Assembly: GCA_937874965.1 (NCBI GenBank) | Contig: CALNCD010000050.1 | Location: 1-5,242, forward strand | Direction of reading: 5' to 3' | Origin: an uncultured Erysipelotrichaceae bacterium | GTDB lineage: Bacteria > Bacillota_I > Bacilli_A > Erysipelotrichales > Erysipelotrichaceae | Length of the DNA stretch: 5,242 nt | In this document: one piece after another, positions 4,942-5,242 of the stretch | Layout of the letters: every line of letters begins with the position of its first letter | How positions within the stretch are numbered: the first letter of the stretch is position 1 | Notes under the pieces: model-generated | Told to the model about the DNA's origin: nothing | The model's database searches: none | The model's input: only the letters and a program-made list of their open reading frames with translations | Made by a program: the position numbers and the translations under genes

Positions 4942-5242
4942 TGTCATTGATATCCGTTCTTTGATCAAGTGCATCAGAAAGTCAAAATTCTGATACATTA
5001 AAAGATTGACGATATTGTCGGTATTATAAAATATAGCCTTCAAGATATTCCCGAAAATTCCCGATTCAATCAGTTCATTTGTTCCGTCATCCATGCGATC
5101 CAAATGCCATAATATGACGAGTTGAACATGCTGCTTTTTCCACAGAATCGGTTTATTCAGTAAATAGACACAGACCTTGCTTGGTTTATTCTGTCTATCT
5201 TTTACCTGAAGAAATGCGATATTGTTCGACTGCTCTCCGCTG
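4930..5242 (-). CDS. PRD/EIIA-domain transcriptional regulator, C-terminal 103 residues (5' part outside window)
   Basis: An open frame entering from the right edge (first whole codon at 5241) and ending at TGA 4932-4930. The residues match the end of the fructose/mannitol-type EIIA domain that closes BglG/LicR/ManR/MtlR-class regulators: NNIAFLQVKD (6-15, the position of the usual gvAiPH site), then VCVYLLNKPILW..HVQLVILWHL (23-47, matching the family pattern avlkkPieW..evqlVfLla), and a helical tail with NILKAIFYNTDNIVNLLMYQNF ending in LIKE (65-95). Such proteins are DNA-binding activators or RNA antiterminators whose PRD domains are phosphorylated by HPr and EIIB to sense PTS flux. Notably, where the family has the phosphorylatable His (PH), this protein has Leu-Gln (L11-Q12). 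It lies 83 nt upstream of EIIA on the same strand, consistent with local control. The call rests on a short fragment; a stand-alone fructose-type EIIA is a less likely alternative. Confidence 0.72.
   Translation of the reverse strand, partial: SGEQSNNIAFLQVKDRQNKPSKVCVYLLNKPILWKKQHVQLVILWHLDRMDDGTNELIESGIFGNILKAIFYNTDNIVNLLMYQNFDFLMHLIKERISMTNSL

Noticed and set aside
4527..4964. Two plus-strand open frames (4527-4742, 4752-4964) opposite EIIA and its promoter
   Set aside because: Low-complexity Ser/Leu-rich translations antisense to EIIA; no sign of real coding.
4974..4993. Inverted repeat TCAGAA-N8-TTCTGA
   Set aside because: Lies inside the regulator coding sequence with no T-run or promoter context; likely chance.

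Overview
The window reads as part of a carbohydrate-uptake locus from a Bacillota (Firmicutes) genome. The grounds are strong AGGAGG-type ribosome sites, moderately low G+C, a mannose-family PTS split into four short genes, a PRD/EIIA-type regulator and a match to the Bacillus-type CcpA (cre) consensus. The genus cannot be read from the sequence; lactic-acid bacteria or Erysipelotrichia-like Bacillota would fit.

Layout, left to right. 1-891 (+): a LysR-type regulator missing only its first few residues at the window edge. 904-929: a strong hairpin flanked by A and T runs, serving as a terminator for both converging units. 936-4846 (-): a five-gene transport and hydrolase cluster, transcribed right to left as EIIA (4846-4424), EIIB (4332-3838), EIIC (3828-3043), EIID (3050-2253) and a cytoplasmic neutral-ceramidase-like amidase (2219-936). 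4930-5242 (-): the last 103 residues of a further regulator, recognisable as the fructose-type EIIA-like C-terminal domain of a BglG/LicR/MtlR-class PRD activator. It runs off the right edge.

How they likely work together (inference). The EIIAB proteins relay phosphate to an EIIC/EIID membrane channel that imports and phosphorylates a sugar or sugar derivative. The co-transcribed amidase-family enzyme, which has no signal peptide, would act on the imported compound inside the cell. That suggests an N-acylated or amide-containing substrate rather than a plain hexose. The PRD regulator next door is the natural candidate activator.

The most interesting signal is regulatory. Two promoter regions, one before EIIA and one in the unusually long gap between EIIA and EIIB, share the same architecture with identical spacing: a CCCTA-N4-TAG(G/T)G dyad whose centre lies 41.5 nt upstream of a TATAAT/TATACT -10 box, with no recognisable -35. 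The second also carries a full-consensus cre site abutting its -10, and the first carries a degraded cre-like sequence in the same aligned place. In addition, the visible part of the PRD regulator appears to have lost the His that is phosphorylated in EIIA-type domains.
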